Shown here: positions 35,235-43,433 of the stretch, in pieces
Layout of the letters: each line of letters opens with the position of its first letter
Numbering within the stretch: the first letter of the stretch is position 1
From: an uncultured Megasphaera sp.
Lineage (GTDB): Bacteria; Bacillota; Negativicutes; Veillonellales; Megasphaeraceae
Length of the DNA stretch: 64,000 nucleotides
Assembly (NCBI GenBank): GCA_934202965.1
Contig: CAKPYN010000009.1
Location: 1 to 64,000, forward strand
Direction of reading: 5' to 3'
The notes under the pieces: generated by a model
The model's input: only the letters and a program-made list of their open reading frames with translations
Databases searched by the model: none
What the model was told of the DNA's origin: nothing
Program-made: the position numbers and the translations under genes

Positions 35235-36827
35235 TTATTTAAGCGATGGATGGACAACCCCAGAGCGAACATCGACGCCCATAGCTTGTTCCAGCTGGGC
35301 AATGCCGACATTATAATTGTACAACGCTTCGATGTGGTTGTTCTTTGTTGTATTCAGTTTATACTGCGCATCCAGTACATCTGTATTGGTACCGACGCCA
35401 GCTTGATAACGGACGCGGGCGATTTTAAAGCTTTCTTCTGCCTGGTCAACAGCAGCTTTCGTTGCTTCGACGGATTGGGCTGCGGCTTGAATGTTTAAGT
35501 AAGCCTGTTTTACTTCCAACTGTACAGCTTCTCGTGTTTTTTGTTCTGTTTCACGCGCTTTCAGCAAGGCTTGTTTTGCCTGGGCTACTTTAGCATTCGT
35601 CGCACCGCCGTCAAAGAATTTGAAGGTAACACCGCCGGCTACATTCCAGCCATTGTTCGTACTCGTACCAGGGAATGAAGAATCAGACCAGTTCTGACCG
35701 GCACTGACCGATACTGTCGGTTTGTTACCGGCATTATCAATGGTAATCTGTTCTTCGGCCAGTTGTACGCTCAAGGCTGCCTGCAATACTTCCGGACGAT
35801 ATTTCATGGCATAGTCCAAGGCTTCCTGCAGGGAAATATTGTATTGGTCAAAAGGCAAATTGTGATCGGCCAGCACGAGCTTGGTCTGCAGCGGCAGTCC
35901 CAAAATGTTGTTCAAGTTGGCTTCGGCATTGGCAACATCATTGCCAGCAGCTACGGCGTTGGATTTCGCATTGGCCAAATCGACACCGGAAGTCAGCACG
36001 TCGATTTTAGCGACGGTACCAACAGTATACTGCGCCGACGCATTGTCCAAATGGGTCTGGTAGTTGGTAACGGCTTCATTGGCAACATCCCGTTTTTGCT
36101 CTTTCATCAGCAAATCGAAATAGCCTTCAACAGCAGCTAATTTCGTAGCCTGTTCTGTACGAAGTACTTCTTCCTGGGCTGATGTTTTTCCTAATTTTGC
36201 CGAAGCAATGGCACCTTCTACTTTGCCACCCGTATAAATCGGCAGTTCTACGCTCAGACCGTTGCCAAAGCTGTTATGATCGCCGCCCATCGTTGTCTTG
36301 CTGGCATGCTTACCATTAAAGGAATAGCTTACGCTCGGCATTTTACCGGCTTTGGCTTCATTAATGGCGTATTCTGCGCTCTTTAGATCGTAACCGGCCA
36401 TTTTGATGTCGCGGTTGTAATCCAGCGCCATCTGTACCGTCTTAGGCAACGTCAAATCGACGGGTTGATTGAGCGATACGCGGCCCACAGTAATGACCGG
36501 ATCGACTTCATTCGTCTTAGCCCGCTGGGCTGCTGCTTTTTCTGCACGCTGTGCCGTCGTTTGAGCAATCTGCTGTGCCAATTCTTCACGCAATTCCGGT
36601 GAAATATCGACAGGACGCACGCTTTGCGGTGTCGCAGGTTTGACAGTAGTCGGTTTTTCTGTCTTTTCTTTCTTAACTTTCTTTGCTTTTTTCGGAGCCG
36701 CAGCTGTCTGGGCTTCTACCTTTGCCAGATCTACAGGAACAACGGTATCTGCCGCTGATACGGCTACTGTTCCTAATGTCGAAACCATCATGGCGATGAG
36801 TATGTTTTTGTACAACTTCTTGTTCAT
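35235..36827 (-). CDS. tolC: TolC-family outer-membrane efflux protein
   Basis: 530 residues: signal peptide (cleavage near 26, VSAA), a Lys/Ala/Pro-rich spacer of about 75 residues that is unusual for TolC, then two OEP repeats (about 125-320 and 335-520). These show the typical long amphipathic helices and strand signatures (VSYSFNGKHAS, GNGLSVELPIYTGG, VAGGVTFKFFDGG). Trimers form the outer-membrane duct for efflux or type I secretion. I start at ATG 36827 (MNKKLYKN), eight bases after GGGGG, rather than at an ATG five codons upstream. It is 49 bases after mlaD, so it may belong to the mla operon; no inner-membrane pump is adjacent. Confidence 0.92.
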   Translation of the reverse strand: MNKKLYKNILIAMMVSTLGTVAVSAADTVVPVDLAKVEAQTAAAPKKAKKVKKEKTEKPTTVKPATPQSVRPVDISPELREELAQQIAQTTAQRAEKAAAQRAKTNEVDPVITVGRVSLNQPVDLTLPKTVQMALDYNRDIKMAGYDLKSAEYAINEAKAGKMPSVSYSFNGKHASKTTMGGDHNSFGNGLSVELPIYTGGKVEGAIASAKLGKTSAQEEVLRTEQATKLAAVEGYFDLLMKEQKRDVANEAVTNYQTHLDNASAQYTVGTVAKIDVLTSGVDLANAKSNAVAAGNDVANAEANLNNILGLPLQTKLVLADHNLPFDQYNISLQEALDYAMKYRPEVLQAALSVQLAEEQITIDNAGNKPTVSVSAGQNWSDSSFPGTSTNNGWNVAGGVTFKFFDGGATNAKVAQAKQALLKARETEQKTREAVQLEVKQAYLNIQAAAQSVEATKAAVDQAEESFKIARVRYQAGVGTNTDVLDAQYKLNTTKNNHIEALYNYNVGIAQLEQAMGVDVRSGVVHPSLK

Positions 36828-36876
36828 CTTGGGTACCCCCATTATTAGTCTATTCTATCTTCTTGCTCTTTGCATA

Positions 36877-38112
36877 TCAAAATACATAGTTAATACCATA
36901 ATAATTGCCGCCATCCCCTCGACTGAATGGATGGGTAAACTGCCCGAATAGATATACATCAGGCATAATGCGGTACTGCGTTTTGATACGATACCGCCAA
37001 TCATTGGGGTTATATCCTTCTAAGCTAAGGCGAAAGGGTCCGTCACGAAAAAAATCCATGCCGACACCTAAATCACCATGAATCAGTCCTGCTCGATAGT
37101 CAAAAAACGAACCGCGGCGGCCGTACTGTAAATTCAGCTCCGTACCGTTTCCAATATTTTCAGCTCCTACTTGAGCAAAACTATTGTCACGGTATATCCT
37201 AAAATTTACGTGGGCACCTGTTTCCCCTTTGGTTTGATTATATAGCAAACCGCCTTCACCGCTTGTCTGGATATTACTGCTGCCATTCAGGATCTTATTG
37301 ACTTTCGTCGTAATCGCCGCCGTATTATGCAGTGTCTGCTGAATATCGGCTTTGCTTTGCGGATCCGTTGCCATATCTTCCATCGAATGAGCAACGCGGT
37401 CAAACCGGTCTGTAATCTGTTTCATATTCGCAGCCATTTGGCGTACATTTGCTGAAGTACTGCCGTCCCCGTCAATGCGCTGCATCGATTCATTCATCTG
37501 TGCTGTAATCGCAGCCATATTCGCTGTCATTTGCTGAATATTGCCGGCGTTGGCATCCATCATGCCGCTGGCTTTTCCCGTAATGGCTTCCATATTCTGT
37601 ACGGTACCACGCATAGCCTGCTGCGTCTTGGCATCGCCAATGACTGTATTGATATTTTTCACCATATCATTGGCACCATGAATCAGCGTATTGGCACTAT
37701 CCATGACATCGTCCATGGTCTGACCCGTACTGCCTGTCAGGGAATCGCCATCAACCAATAAATTGGCTTTATCGTTTCCCGGCGTAATAGCGACTATTTT
37801 TTCGCCGAGCAGCCCATCTGTCGTAATAGATACTTTGGAATCACGTGGTATTTCAACACCCTTATCCAATCGCATCAATACATCTACGCCATCGCGCGAC
37901 GGCGTCACTTTTTCGACTTTGCCAACCGTAACGCCTACATAGCGCACGGAGTTTCCTTTTTGCAGCCCATTGGCATCTTTAAATGCCGTATGCACTTGAA
38001 AACCGGGCTTACCAAAAATTTCCACATGGGCCAAGCTAAGGACAACGCCTGTAAAAAGAAGGACAGCCAGCAAGGTAACAAATCCTACTTTGGCTTCGGT
38101 ACTCCATTTCAT
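36877..38112 (-). CDS. mlaD: MlaD-like MCE protein with C-terminal barrel-like domain
   Basis: 411 residues. N-terminal TM helix (about 8-28), one MCE domain (about 38-115, GNSVRYVGVTVGKVEKV, DGLLGEKIVAITPG), a long helical/coiled segment rich in Met, Asn and Gln (about 125-275), then about 130 residues of alternating strands with aromatics ending GGNYYGINYVF (terminal Phe). Ordinary MlaD (about 180 residues) lacks the last two parts. The form fits the trans-envelope MlaD known from Veillonella parvula, which reaches the outer membrane without MlaA/MlaC. The start overlaps the mlaF stop (ATGA). Confidence 0.9.
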   Translation of the reverse strand: MKWSTEAKVGFVTLLAVLLFTGVVLSLAHVEIFGKPGFQVHTAFKDANGLQKGNSVRYVGVTVGKVEKVTPSRDGVDVLMRLDKGVEIPRDSKVSITTDGLLGEKIVAITPGNDKANLLVDGDSLTGSTGQTMDDVMDSANTLIHGANDMVKNINTVIGDAKTQQAMRGTVQNMEAITGKASGMMDANAGNIQQMTANMAAITAQMNESMQRIDGDGSTSANVRQMAANMKQITDRFDRVAHSMEDMATDPQSKADIQQTLHNTAAITTKVNKILNGSSNIQTSGEGGLLYNQTKGETGAHVNFRIYRDNSFAQVGAENIGNGTELNLQYGRRGSFFDYRAGLIHGDLGVGMDFFRDGPFRLSLEGYNPNDWRYRIKTQYRIMPDVYLFGQFTHPFSRGDGGNYYGINYVF

Positions 38113-38861
38113 ATTGCTGTCTCCTTTTCTCTGGGTAGTTCGCCGCCATGAATAAACTGCTGTACATCCCGGTCCTGCGTATTTCTAAATTCTTCTTTCG
38201 GTGCAATAAGACGAAAGCGGCCATCCTGCAAAAAAGCCAGTCTATCAGCTACGGCAAAGGCCGACGTCATATCATGCGTTACTAATACGGACGTTGCCTT
38301 GAGATGACGCTGCATACTGACGATCAAATGATTAATATCACGACATCGCAACGGGTCCAAGCCGGCTGTCGGTTCGTCATATAAAATCACTTTGGGATCG
38401 AGGGCAATGGCTCTTGCCAAGCTGACTCGCTTTTTCATACCGCCTGATAAGTCATTGGGCATCATATGCGCAATGCCGTCTAAGCCAACTAAATGAAGCT
38501 TTTCTTTAACAATGTCCTGAATCTCTTCTTCTGACGCATTTGTACGCTGCCGCGGGCCAAATGCTACATTTTCACCGACTGTCATGGAATCAAACAAGGC
38601 AGAATATTGAAATACCATACCCATCTGCCGTCTGACTTCATCCATTTCTTCTTCGCTGTATGCTGTAATATCTTGTCCATGAATCCATATACTGCCGCTT
38701 GTCGGCTTCTGCAAGCCTATGATGAGCCGCAGTATGGTGCTTTTTCCGGAACCGCTAGCTCCCAGTATGGCTAATGTCTCGCCATCATATATGTCTAAAT
38801 GAATATGATCTAGCACCACGCGCTTTCCATACGCGACCGTTACATCACGCAGCTGAATCAT
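38109..38861 (-). CDS. mlaF: Phospholipid ABC transporter ATP-binding protein MlaF
   Basis: 250 residues with Walker A GASGSGKST (about 35-43), signature LSGGMKKRVSLARA and Walker B VILYDEPTAGLD. The MlaF-typical GGMKKRV form distinguishes it from import ATPases. It powers lipid movement between membranes with the MlaE permease; overlaps mlaD by 4 bases and follows mlaE by 8. Confidence 0.93.
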   Translation of the reverse strand: MIQLRDVTVAYGKRVVLDHIHLDIYDGETLAILGASGSGKSTILRLIIGLQKPTSGSIWIHGQDITAYSEEEMDEVRRQMGMVFQYSALFDSMTVGENVAFGPRQRTNASEEEIQDIVKEKLHLVGLDGIAHMMPNDLSGGMKKRVSLARAIALDPKVILYDEPTAGLDPLRCRDINHLIVSMQRHLKATSVLVTHDMTSAFAVADRLAFLQDGRFRLIAPKEEFRNTQDRDVQQFIHGGELPREKETAI

Positions 38862-38869
38862 TGGCTCTC

Positions 38870-39643
38870 CTAGTATAAAAGAATGGATAATACATAATTA
38901 CAGATAAAAATAAAAATAATCGACGTAACAACCGACCGTGTTGTTGCCTGCCCTACGCCTTCGGCACCGCTTTGAGCATGCATGCCTTCATGACAAGCAA
39001 TCAAGGCAATAATGCCGCCAAAAAACATAGCTTTAATCAGTCCGTAAACGACATCACTGACTGCCGTAAACAGCTCAATCGAGTTAATATACGAAAAATG
39101 CGTCAGTCCGGCGCAAAACACAGCGACGGCATATCCGCCGGCTGTTCCAATTAAGTAGCCATAGAACGCTAATACAGGCACCATAATCACGCAGGCCGCA
39201 AACCGAGGGACGACCAAATAGGCTACCGGATTGACCGCCATACAACGCAAGGCATCAATCTGTTCGGTCACTTTCATCGTTCCCAATTCCGCCGTCATGG
39301 CCGCACCGACTCGACCGGCTACGACAACGCCTGTCAAGATAGGACCTAATTCCCGTCCCATGGCGATAGACATAATACCGCCCAACGTAGACTGGGCACC
39401 ATAGCGAAGCAAAATATCCACAATCTGCAAGGTCATAACCATACCGGCAAACAGCAAAGTCAGACTCACAATAGGCAGGGAATTGACACCTAAATGGGAC
39501 ATTTGCGCAATCGTCAAGCGGCGCTGAATTTTGGGAAGCTGTCGCAGTGTCTGCATGAATAAAATGGAAAGAACGCCTATTTCTTCAAATATATGAAGGG
39601 TAAAAGAGCCTATCTTTTCCAATATATACTGCACAGACACCAA
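38870..39643 (-). CDS. mlaE: Phospholipid ABC transporter permease MlaE
   Basis: 257 residues with five or six TM helices and the MlaE signature GRELGPILTGVVVAGRVGAAMTAELGTMKVTEQIDAL region (about 90-130, quoted in parts: GRELGPIL, GRVGAAMTAELG, EQIDALRCM). First gene of the mlaEFD-tolC group, with an extended -10 promoter just upstream. Confidence 0.93.
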   Translation of the reverse strand: MVSVQYILEKIGSFTLHIFEEIGVLSILFMQTLRQLPKIQRRLTIAQMSHLGVNSLPIVSLTLLFAGMVMTLQIVDILLRYGAQSTLGGIMSIAMGRELGPILTGVVVAGRVGAAMTAELGTMKVTEQIDALRCMAVNPVAYLVVPRFAACVIMVPVLAFYGYLIGTAGGYAVAVFCAGLTHFSYINSIELFTAVSDVVYGLIKAMFFGGIIALIACHEGMHAQSGAEGVGQATTRSVVTSIIFIFICNYVLSILLY

Positions 39644-39675
39644 CTCCTCCCGTTCTTCATGGTACCGTCCATTTT

Positions 39676-39684
39676 ACTATACCA
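39676..39684 (-). promoter_or_regulatory. Promoter of the mla operon
   Basis: TATAGT (complement of 39676-39681) preceded by TGG gives an extended -10 on the minus strand, about 33 bases before mlaE. A poor -35 (TTTACT at 16 bases) is present. Between this and the nitroreductase promoter, a 9-bp inverted repeat (39748-39756 with 39790-39798) is the only other structure in 39685-39870. Confidence 0.6.
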
Positions 39685-39869
39685 TACTCTATTGTAAAGT
39701 AAAACAAAGACCTGTAATTGTTAAAAAACTGTAAGAAAACTTAAAATCCATTTTGAGTTTTCTACAAATAAGATAATAGCATTTTATCATCAAAATGGCA
39801 AGAAAAAATCCTGTTTCCCTTCCTATTTTCTCAGTCCATTCACATCTATATCGTGGGACTATACGGGTG

Positions 39870-39878
39870 TGATATAAT
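39870..39878 (+). promoter_or_regulatory. Promoter of the nitroreductase gene
   Basis: TATAAT at 39873-39878 preceded by TGA forms an extended -10. A short AT palindrome (TATATAAA/TTTATATA, about 39884-39901) follows in the leader. Confidence 0.65.
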
Positions 39879-39938
39879 ATGTATATATAAATTTTTATAT
39901 AGTCTAATATGTCATCAAATCATACAGGAGGGATCGTC

Positions 39939-40463
39939 ATGAATGAAACAATTCAAACCTTAATCAATCGCCGCAGCGTTCGCAGTTATACAAGTCAGCA
40001 AATTGCAGAAGAAGATTTGCAGCTCATTTTAAAAGCTGGTGAATATGCTGCCAGCGGCATGGGATTACAACCGGTTACAATGGTTGTCGTACAGGATAAA
40101 GAAACCATTGCGCAGCTCACGGCCATGAATGCCGCCATTATGGGAACAGACCAGGACCCCATGTATGGCGCGCCTACGATTATTGTTGTATTGACAGATC
40201 CCGAAAAATCAGCCAATGCTTGGTCCGACGGCTGCTTAGTGATGGGCAACTTGATGAATGCGGCCGCTTCGTTAGGCCTTGGCTCTTGCTGGATTAATCG
40301 CGCGAAAGAAGAATTTGAATCGCCCGAAGGCAAAGCCCTTCTAAAAAAATGGGGACTACCTCAGCATCTCGTCGGTGTAGGACACTGCATCGTTGGGTAC
40401 GCAGCGCAACCGGCAAAACCAGCTAAACCCCGCAAAGCCGATTTTATCAAATACGTTCGCTAA
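39939..40463 (+). CDS. Nitroreductase-family FMN oxidoreductase
   Basis: 174 residues. The FMN-binding N-terminal signature RRSVRSYTSQQI and the C-terminal LGLGSCWINRA are family hallmarks, with a GHCIVGYA segment before the end. Such enzymes reduce nitro groups, quinones or flavins with NAD(P)H; the substrate is not readable. I start at ATG 39939, which follows AGGAGGG by seven bases; ten open codons upstream lack a ribosome binding site. Single gene with its own promoter and terminator. Confidence 0.9.
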   Translation: MNETIQTLINRRSVRSYTSQQIAEEDLQLILKAGEYAASGMGLQPVTMVVVQDKETIAQLTAMNAAIMGTDQDPMYGAPTIIVVLTDPEKSANAWSDGCLVMGNLMNAAASLGLGSCWINRAKEEFESPEGKALLKKWGLPQHLVGVGHCIVGYAAQPAKPAKPRKADFIKYVR

Positions 40464-40489
40464 CTGTTTTTACTGTATCAAACAAAAAA

Positions 40490-40511
40490 CCGCATGTTTT
40501 TTAACATGCGG
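40490..40511. terminator. Two-way terminator
   Basis: CCGCATGTT / AACATGCGG with a four-base loop, flanked by A-runs and U-runs, between the convergent nitroreductase and serine-hydrolase genes. Confidence 0.9.
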
Positions 40512-40553
40512 CTTTTTGTCGCTTCTACGCAACTGTCGTACCCTATGGCATCA

Positions 40554-41324
40554 TTACATGATATCATAAATATCCCGTGCCAAATAGGATAAATCAGAAA
40601 TCGTTTGGGCTTCATCGGTAATGCCGTCCGCCATGAGACAGCAGACATAGGGAATCTTGTCCTTCCAAACAATACCACAGTCATGATATAAGCCATCCAG
40701 CTCTCCCGTCTTATGGTCTACACGCACGGGATGCGGAATCTGTGCCGGCAGAATGCAATTATCTTCTTGGCACGAAAGAATCTGCAGCATTGCCGTATCC
40801 AGGGGATTACCCAAGCAGTTTCCTTTGGCAAGCTGCCACAACAGATGGCCCATATCACTAGCTGTCGTTTTATTTTCTCGTCCCGCTTTAGCTGCGGCAA
40901 AATCCATCATCTTTCGCTGTAGTATCGTATGTTTCATACCTTGACACGCGATTTCTTCATTAATGGCGTCCATGCCCAATAGGTCAATGAGCATATTGGT
41001 ACATGTATTATCGCTTTCTACAATCATATGCTGCACTAGTTCACGAATCGTGACCGGTGTACCTTCCTTCTTTTCCCCAAAAGAGCCGCCATCGACGAGC
41101 TGATGCAGGGGCAAAACCCTTTCAAAGGAAATGTTGCCCTTTGCCGCTTGCCGAAAGGCCTGTATCATAATCGGTATCTTAATTAAACTAGCCGACGGCA
41201 TACAACGATCATTGTCAACAAATGCCGTCTGAGAATCCAAAGGCCGACAATATACCGAAAGTTTTATCGATTGCTGCAACCGTTTTTCTTTTTGTTGCTG
41301 CAGCCACGTCGTATTGATTTGCAT
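40554..41324 (-). CDS. Class A beta-lactamase-fold serine hydrolase, cytoplasmic
   Basis: 256 residues. It has SASLIK (Ser-x-x-Lys), SDN (ESDNTCTN) and KTG (HKTGELDG) in the right order and spacing for class A beta-lactamases. The omega-loop Glu166/Asn170 motif is not visible; that region reads MMDFAAAKAGRENKT. There is no signal peptide, so periplasmic beta-lactam resistance is unlikely and it is probably an esterase/peptidase-like hydrolase of unknown substrate. I start at ATG 41324, eight bases after AAGGA. It is 16 bases after the zur gene, so it may be co-transcribed with the zinc-uptake operon. Confidence 0.78.
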   Translation of the reverse strand: MQINTTWLQQQKEKRLQQSIKLSVYCRPLDSQTAFVDNDRCMPSASLIKIPIMIQAFRQAAKGNISFERVLPLHQLVDGGSFGEKKEGTPVTIRELVQHMIVESDNTCTNMLIDLLGMDAINEEIACQGMKHTILQRKMMDFAAAKAGRENKTTASDMGHLLWQLAKGNCLGNPLDTAMLQILSCQEDNCILPAQIPHPVRVDHKTGELDGLYHDCGIVWKDKIPYVCCLMADGITDEAQTISDLSYLARDIYDIM

Positions 41325-41340
41325 TTCATCCATCCTTTCT

Positions 41341-41790
41341 TTACACATGCTGTGTCGTATGGCGTTTTTTTTGACATTCCGGACAATACCCATATAATTC
41401 CAGCTGATGCCCTACGACTTCAAACTGCGTTTTTTGGGCAACATCCTGCTCAAACGTCGTCAGTGGACAATGAGGTAGTTCTACGATTTTATGACAACAC
41501 AAGCAGATTAACCGATGCTGATGACCTACGGAACGCAGGGAAAATCCGTATTTACGAAGATCCGGTAAATACGATTTCTCTGTCAGTCCTTTTTCTGTAA
41601 ACATTTCTAAGATGCGATAAATCGTCGATACATTAATTGGTTTCCCTTGTTCTTGCAAGACTTGATAAATATCATCCGGTGTCAGCACACCAGCTTTCGC
41701 AATCAGCAAGTGAAGCACAGCACTGCGAGCCTTTGTATTTTTTAATCCATACCGATGTAAATGTTCCCCTAAATCTTGTATTTCATCCAT
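41341..41790 (-). CDS. zur: Fur-family repressor, probably Zur
   Basis: 149 residues: winged helix with INVSTIYRILEMF, the HQHRLICLCC metal region and paired CxxC motifs (CLCC and CPEC) for structural zinc. It is one base after znuB (TAATATG), so coupled, and the operon is bounded by two matching operators. Zinc-responsive control of znu genes is therefore the best reading; Fur, Mur or PerR are alternatives. An in-frame GTG 15 bases upstream is not used here, because GGAGG is eight bases before the ATG at 41790. Confidence 0.88.
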   Translation of the reverse strand: MDEIQDLGEHLHRYGLKNTKARSAVLHLLIAKAGVLTPDDIYQVLQEQGKPINVSTIYRILEMFTEKGLTEKSYLPDLRKYGFSLRSVGHQHRLICLCCHKIVELPHCPLTTFEQDVAQKTQFEVVGHQLELYGYCPECQKKRHTTQHV

Positions 41791-41791
41791 A

Positions 41792-42595
41792 TTATCTTCC
41801 TCCACCAGCAGTCATTTCTTTATAGAAAATAACCAATAAAAGCATGACAACCGATATAATAGCCGTAATGCCGCCAGGTGCCGCATCTACCCAAAACGAA
41901 ATAAACAGACTGATGATAATATCCAAAAAGCCAAATAATACGGAATATTCCAAAGTACGGCGAAATCCTTTTTGTAACTGCAAAGCCGTCGCTACAGGCA
42001 GGGCAATGAGTGAACTAATAACTAAAATGCCTACTATACGAATGGCTACAGAAATCGTTGCTGCTACCAAAATAGCAAAAATATAATTAATCAGTTTTGT
42101 TTTAACCCCGGCAATTTGGGCACCATCTTCATCAAAGGTCAGCATGACCAACTGGGGATACAATTTAATAATCGTCAGTAAGGAAATAATACTCAAGGCA
42201 ACAACAGACCATACGTCTTCTTTGGTAACAGTCAGCATACTGCCAAATAAAAAGGATTCAACATTAGCATGAACAAGGCCGGCACTCATAATCGTAATAG
42301 CAATGCCGACGGATAAGGCTAAAATAATGACTAAAATCAGTTCGGCATAGCGGCGAAATCGCTGCCGTAATACTTCGATTAATACACCAAAGACCGATGT
42401 CAAACCAAAGGCACTCAAAATCGGATTGACATCCAGCAATAAACCGACAGCAACCCCGGCCAATGAGGCATGGGCCAAGACATCGCCAATCATCGAATAG
42501 CGACGCAACACCAAAAACATACCAATCAGCGGGCAGACGATCGAAATCAAAACAGCAACGATAAATGCATTTTGTATAAATGCATATTCAAACAT
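41792..42595 (-). CDS. znuB: Zinc/metal ABC transporter permease
   Basis: 267 residues with eight or nine TM helices and the ABC-3 family signature region (MIGDVLAHASLAGVAVGLLL, about 35-54). It forms the channel for metal import with ZnuC and ZnuA. Its ATG shares one base with the znuC stop codon and its own stop is one base from zur. Confidence 0.92.
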   Translation of the reverse strand: MFEYAFIQNAFIVAVLISIVCPLIGMFLVLRRYSMIGDVLAHASLAGVAVGLLLDVNPILSAFGLTSVFGVLIEVLRQRFRRYAELILVIILALSVGIAITIMSAGLVHANVESFLFGSMLTVTKEDVWSVVALSIISLLTIIKLYPQLVMLTFDEDGAQIAGVKTKLINYIFAILVAATISVAIRIVGILVISSLIALPVATALQLQKGFRRTLEYSVLFGFLDIIISLFISFWVDAAPGGITAIISVVMLLLVIFYKEMTAGGGR

Positions 42596-43260
42596 TAGAC
42601 ATCATCTCCCATCGTATCCGATACATATTCCTGAATATACTCCTTCGGTGAGCAAAAATGGCCGTGCCCTCCGACTACATGAAACATTTTCGTTGAATTA
42701 TGAATGGCAAATTTCAAGTTGTGTTCTACCGTAAGAACCGTTACGCCATGTTGTTGATTTAAATTTTTGATAAAGGGATATAATTCCATTTGGCTTTTAA
42801 CATCAATCCCCGTAGACGGTTCATCGAAAATAAGCAAATCCGGATGTCCCATCAACGCGCGGGCAATTAGTACTTTTTGACACTGACCGCCTGAGAGATT
42901 GCCAATGAGGGAATCTTTTAAATGATATACATTCATCTGTTCCAAGGCTTTGCAAATGCATTCCTTATCTTTAAATCCCAAAATATGCCGCTGGCAATTT
43001 AACACTTCATATACGGTAATGGGAAATTGATTTAGCGTATCAAATCGCTGGGGCACGTAGGCCGTATGCTGAAAAGTATTCGTAATCGTTCCGACACTGG
43101 GTGACAGTAATCCTAAAATCAGTTTGATCAGCGTACTTTTACCGCTGCCATTTTCACCAACAACAGAAATATAGTCACCATCGGCAATCTGCATATGAAT
43201 ATCCTGTAGTAAATAGGGCCCATGTTCATATGCAAAAGAAACATGGTCTAATTGTATCAT
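42595..43260 (-). CDS. znuC: Zinc/metal ABC transporter ATP-binding protein
   Basis: 221 residues with Walker A GENGSGKST (about 35-43), signature LSGGQCQKVLIARAL and Walker B LLIFDEPSTGID. First gene of znuC-znuB-zur, divergent from znuA. Its promoter (TTGCAT, 16 bases, TATAAT with TGG extension) is overlapped by operator site 1. Confidence 0.93.
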   Translation of the reverse strand: MIQLDHVSFAYEHGPYLLQDIHMQIADGDYISVVGENGSGKSTLIKLILGLLSPSVGTITNTFQHTAYVPQRFDTLNQFPITVYEVLNCQRHILGFKDKECICKALEQMNVYHLKDSLIGNLSGGQCQKVLIARALMGHPDLLIFDEPSTGIDVKSQMELYPFIKNLNQQHGVTVLTVEHNLKFAIHNSTKMFHVVGGHGHFCSPKEYIQEYVSDTMGDDV

Positions 43261-43298
43261 ATCCGTTTCTCCTTATTATATATGTAAACAACACTCGT

Positions 43299-43326
43299 AT
43301 TATACCATTTCCAAAAGTAAATGCAA
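43299..43326 (-). promoter_or_regulatory. Promoter of znuC-znuB-zur
   Basis: TTGCAT (complement of 43321-43326), 16-base spacer, TATAAT (complement of 43299-43304) with an extended TGG. The -35 lies inside operator site 1. Confidence 0.75.
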
Positions 43327-43340
43327 GGCATTTGCATTTA
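43318..43340. promoter_or_regulatory. Zur-type operator, site 1
   Basis: Perfect 9-bp arms TAAATGCAA and TTGCATTTA around five central bases. It covers the -35 of the znuC promoter and abuts the -35 of the znuA promoter, so one bound repressor could silence both. The arms resemble no other element in the window except site 2. Confidence 0.8.
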
Positions 43341-43369
43341 TTGACAAATATTCGTATCGGTGCTATCAT
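43341..43369 (+). promoter_or_regulatory. Promoter of znuA
   Basis: TTGACA (43341-43346), 17 bases, TATCAT (43364-43369). It lies between the two operators. Confidence 0.85.
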
Positions 43370-43382
43370 ATCACCTGTGCTT

Positions 43383-43405
43383 GAAATGCAAAGCATTCGC
43401 ATTTA
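43383..43405. promoter_or_regulatory. Zur-type operator, site 2
   Basis: Arms GAAATGCAA and TCGCATTTA match site 1 with two or three changes and the same five-base centre (AGCAT here, GGCAT there). It lies just after the predicted znuA transcription start, a roadblock position. Confidence 0.75.
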
Positions 43406-43433
43406 GAGTTGGATTAGGAAAGGAGAAATTACA

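Noticed and set aside
40554..41324. Acquired beta-lactam resistance gene
   Set aside because: No export signal, Glu166 region missing, no mobile element nearby and base composition like its neighbours.
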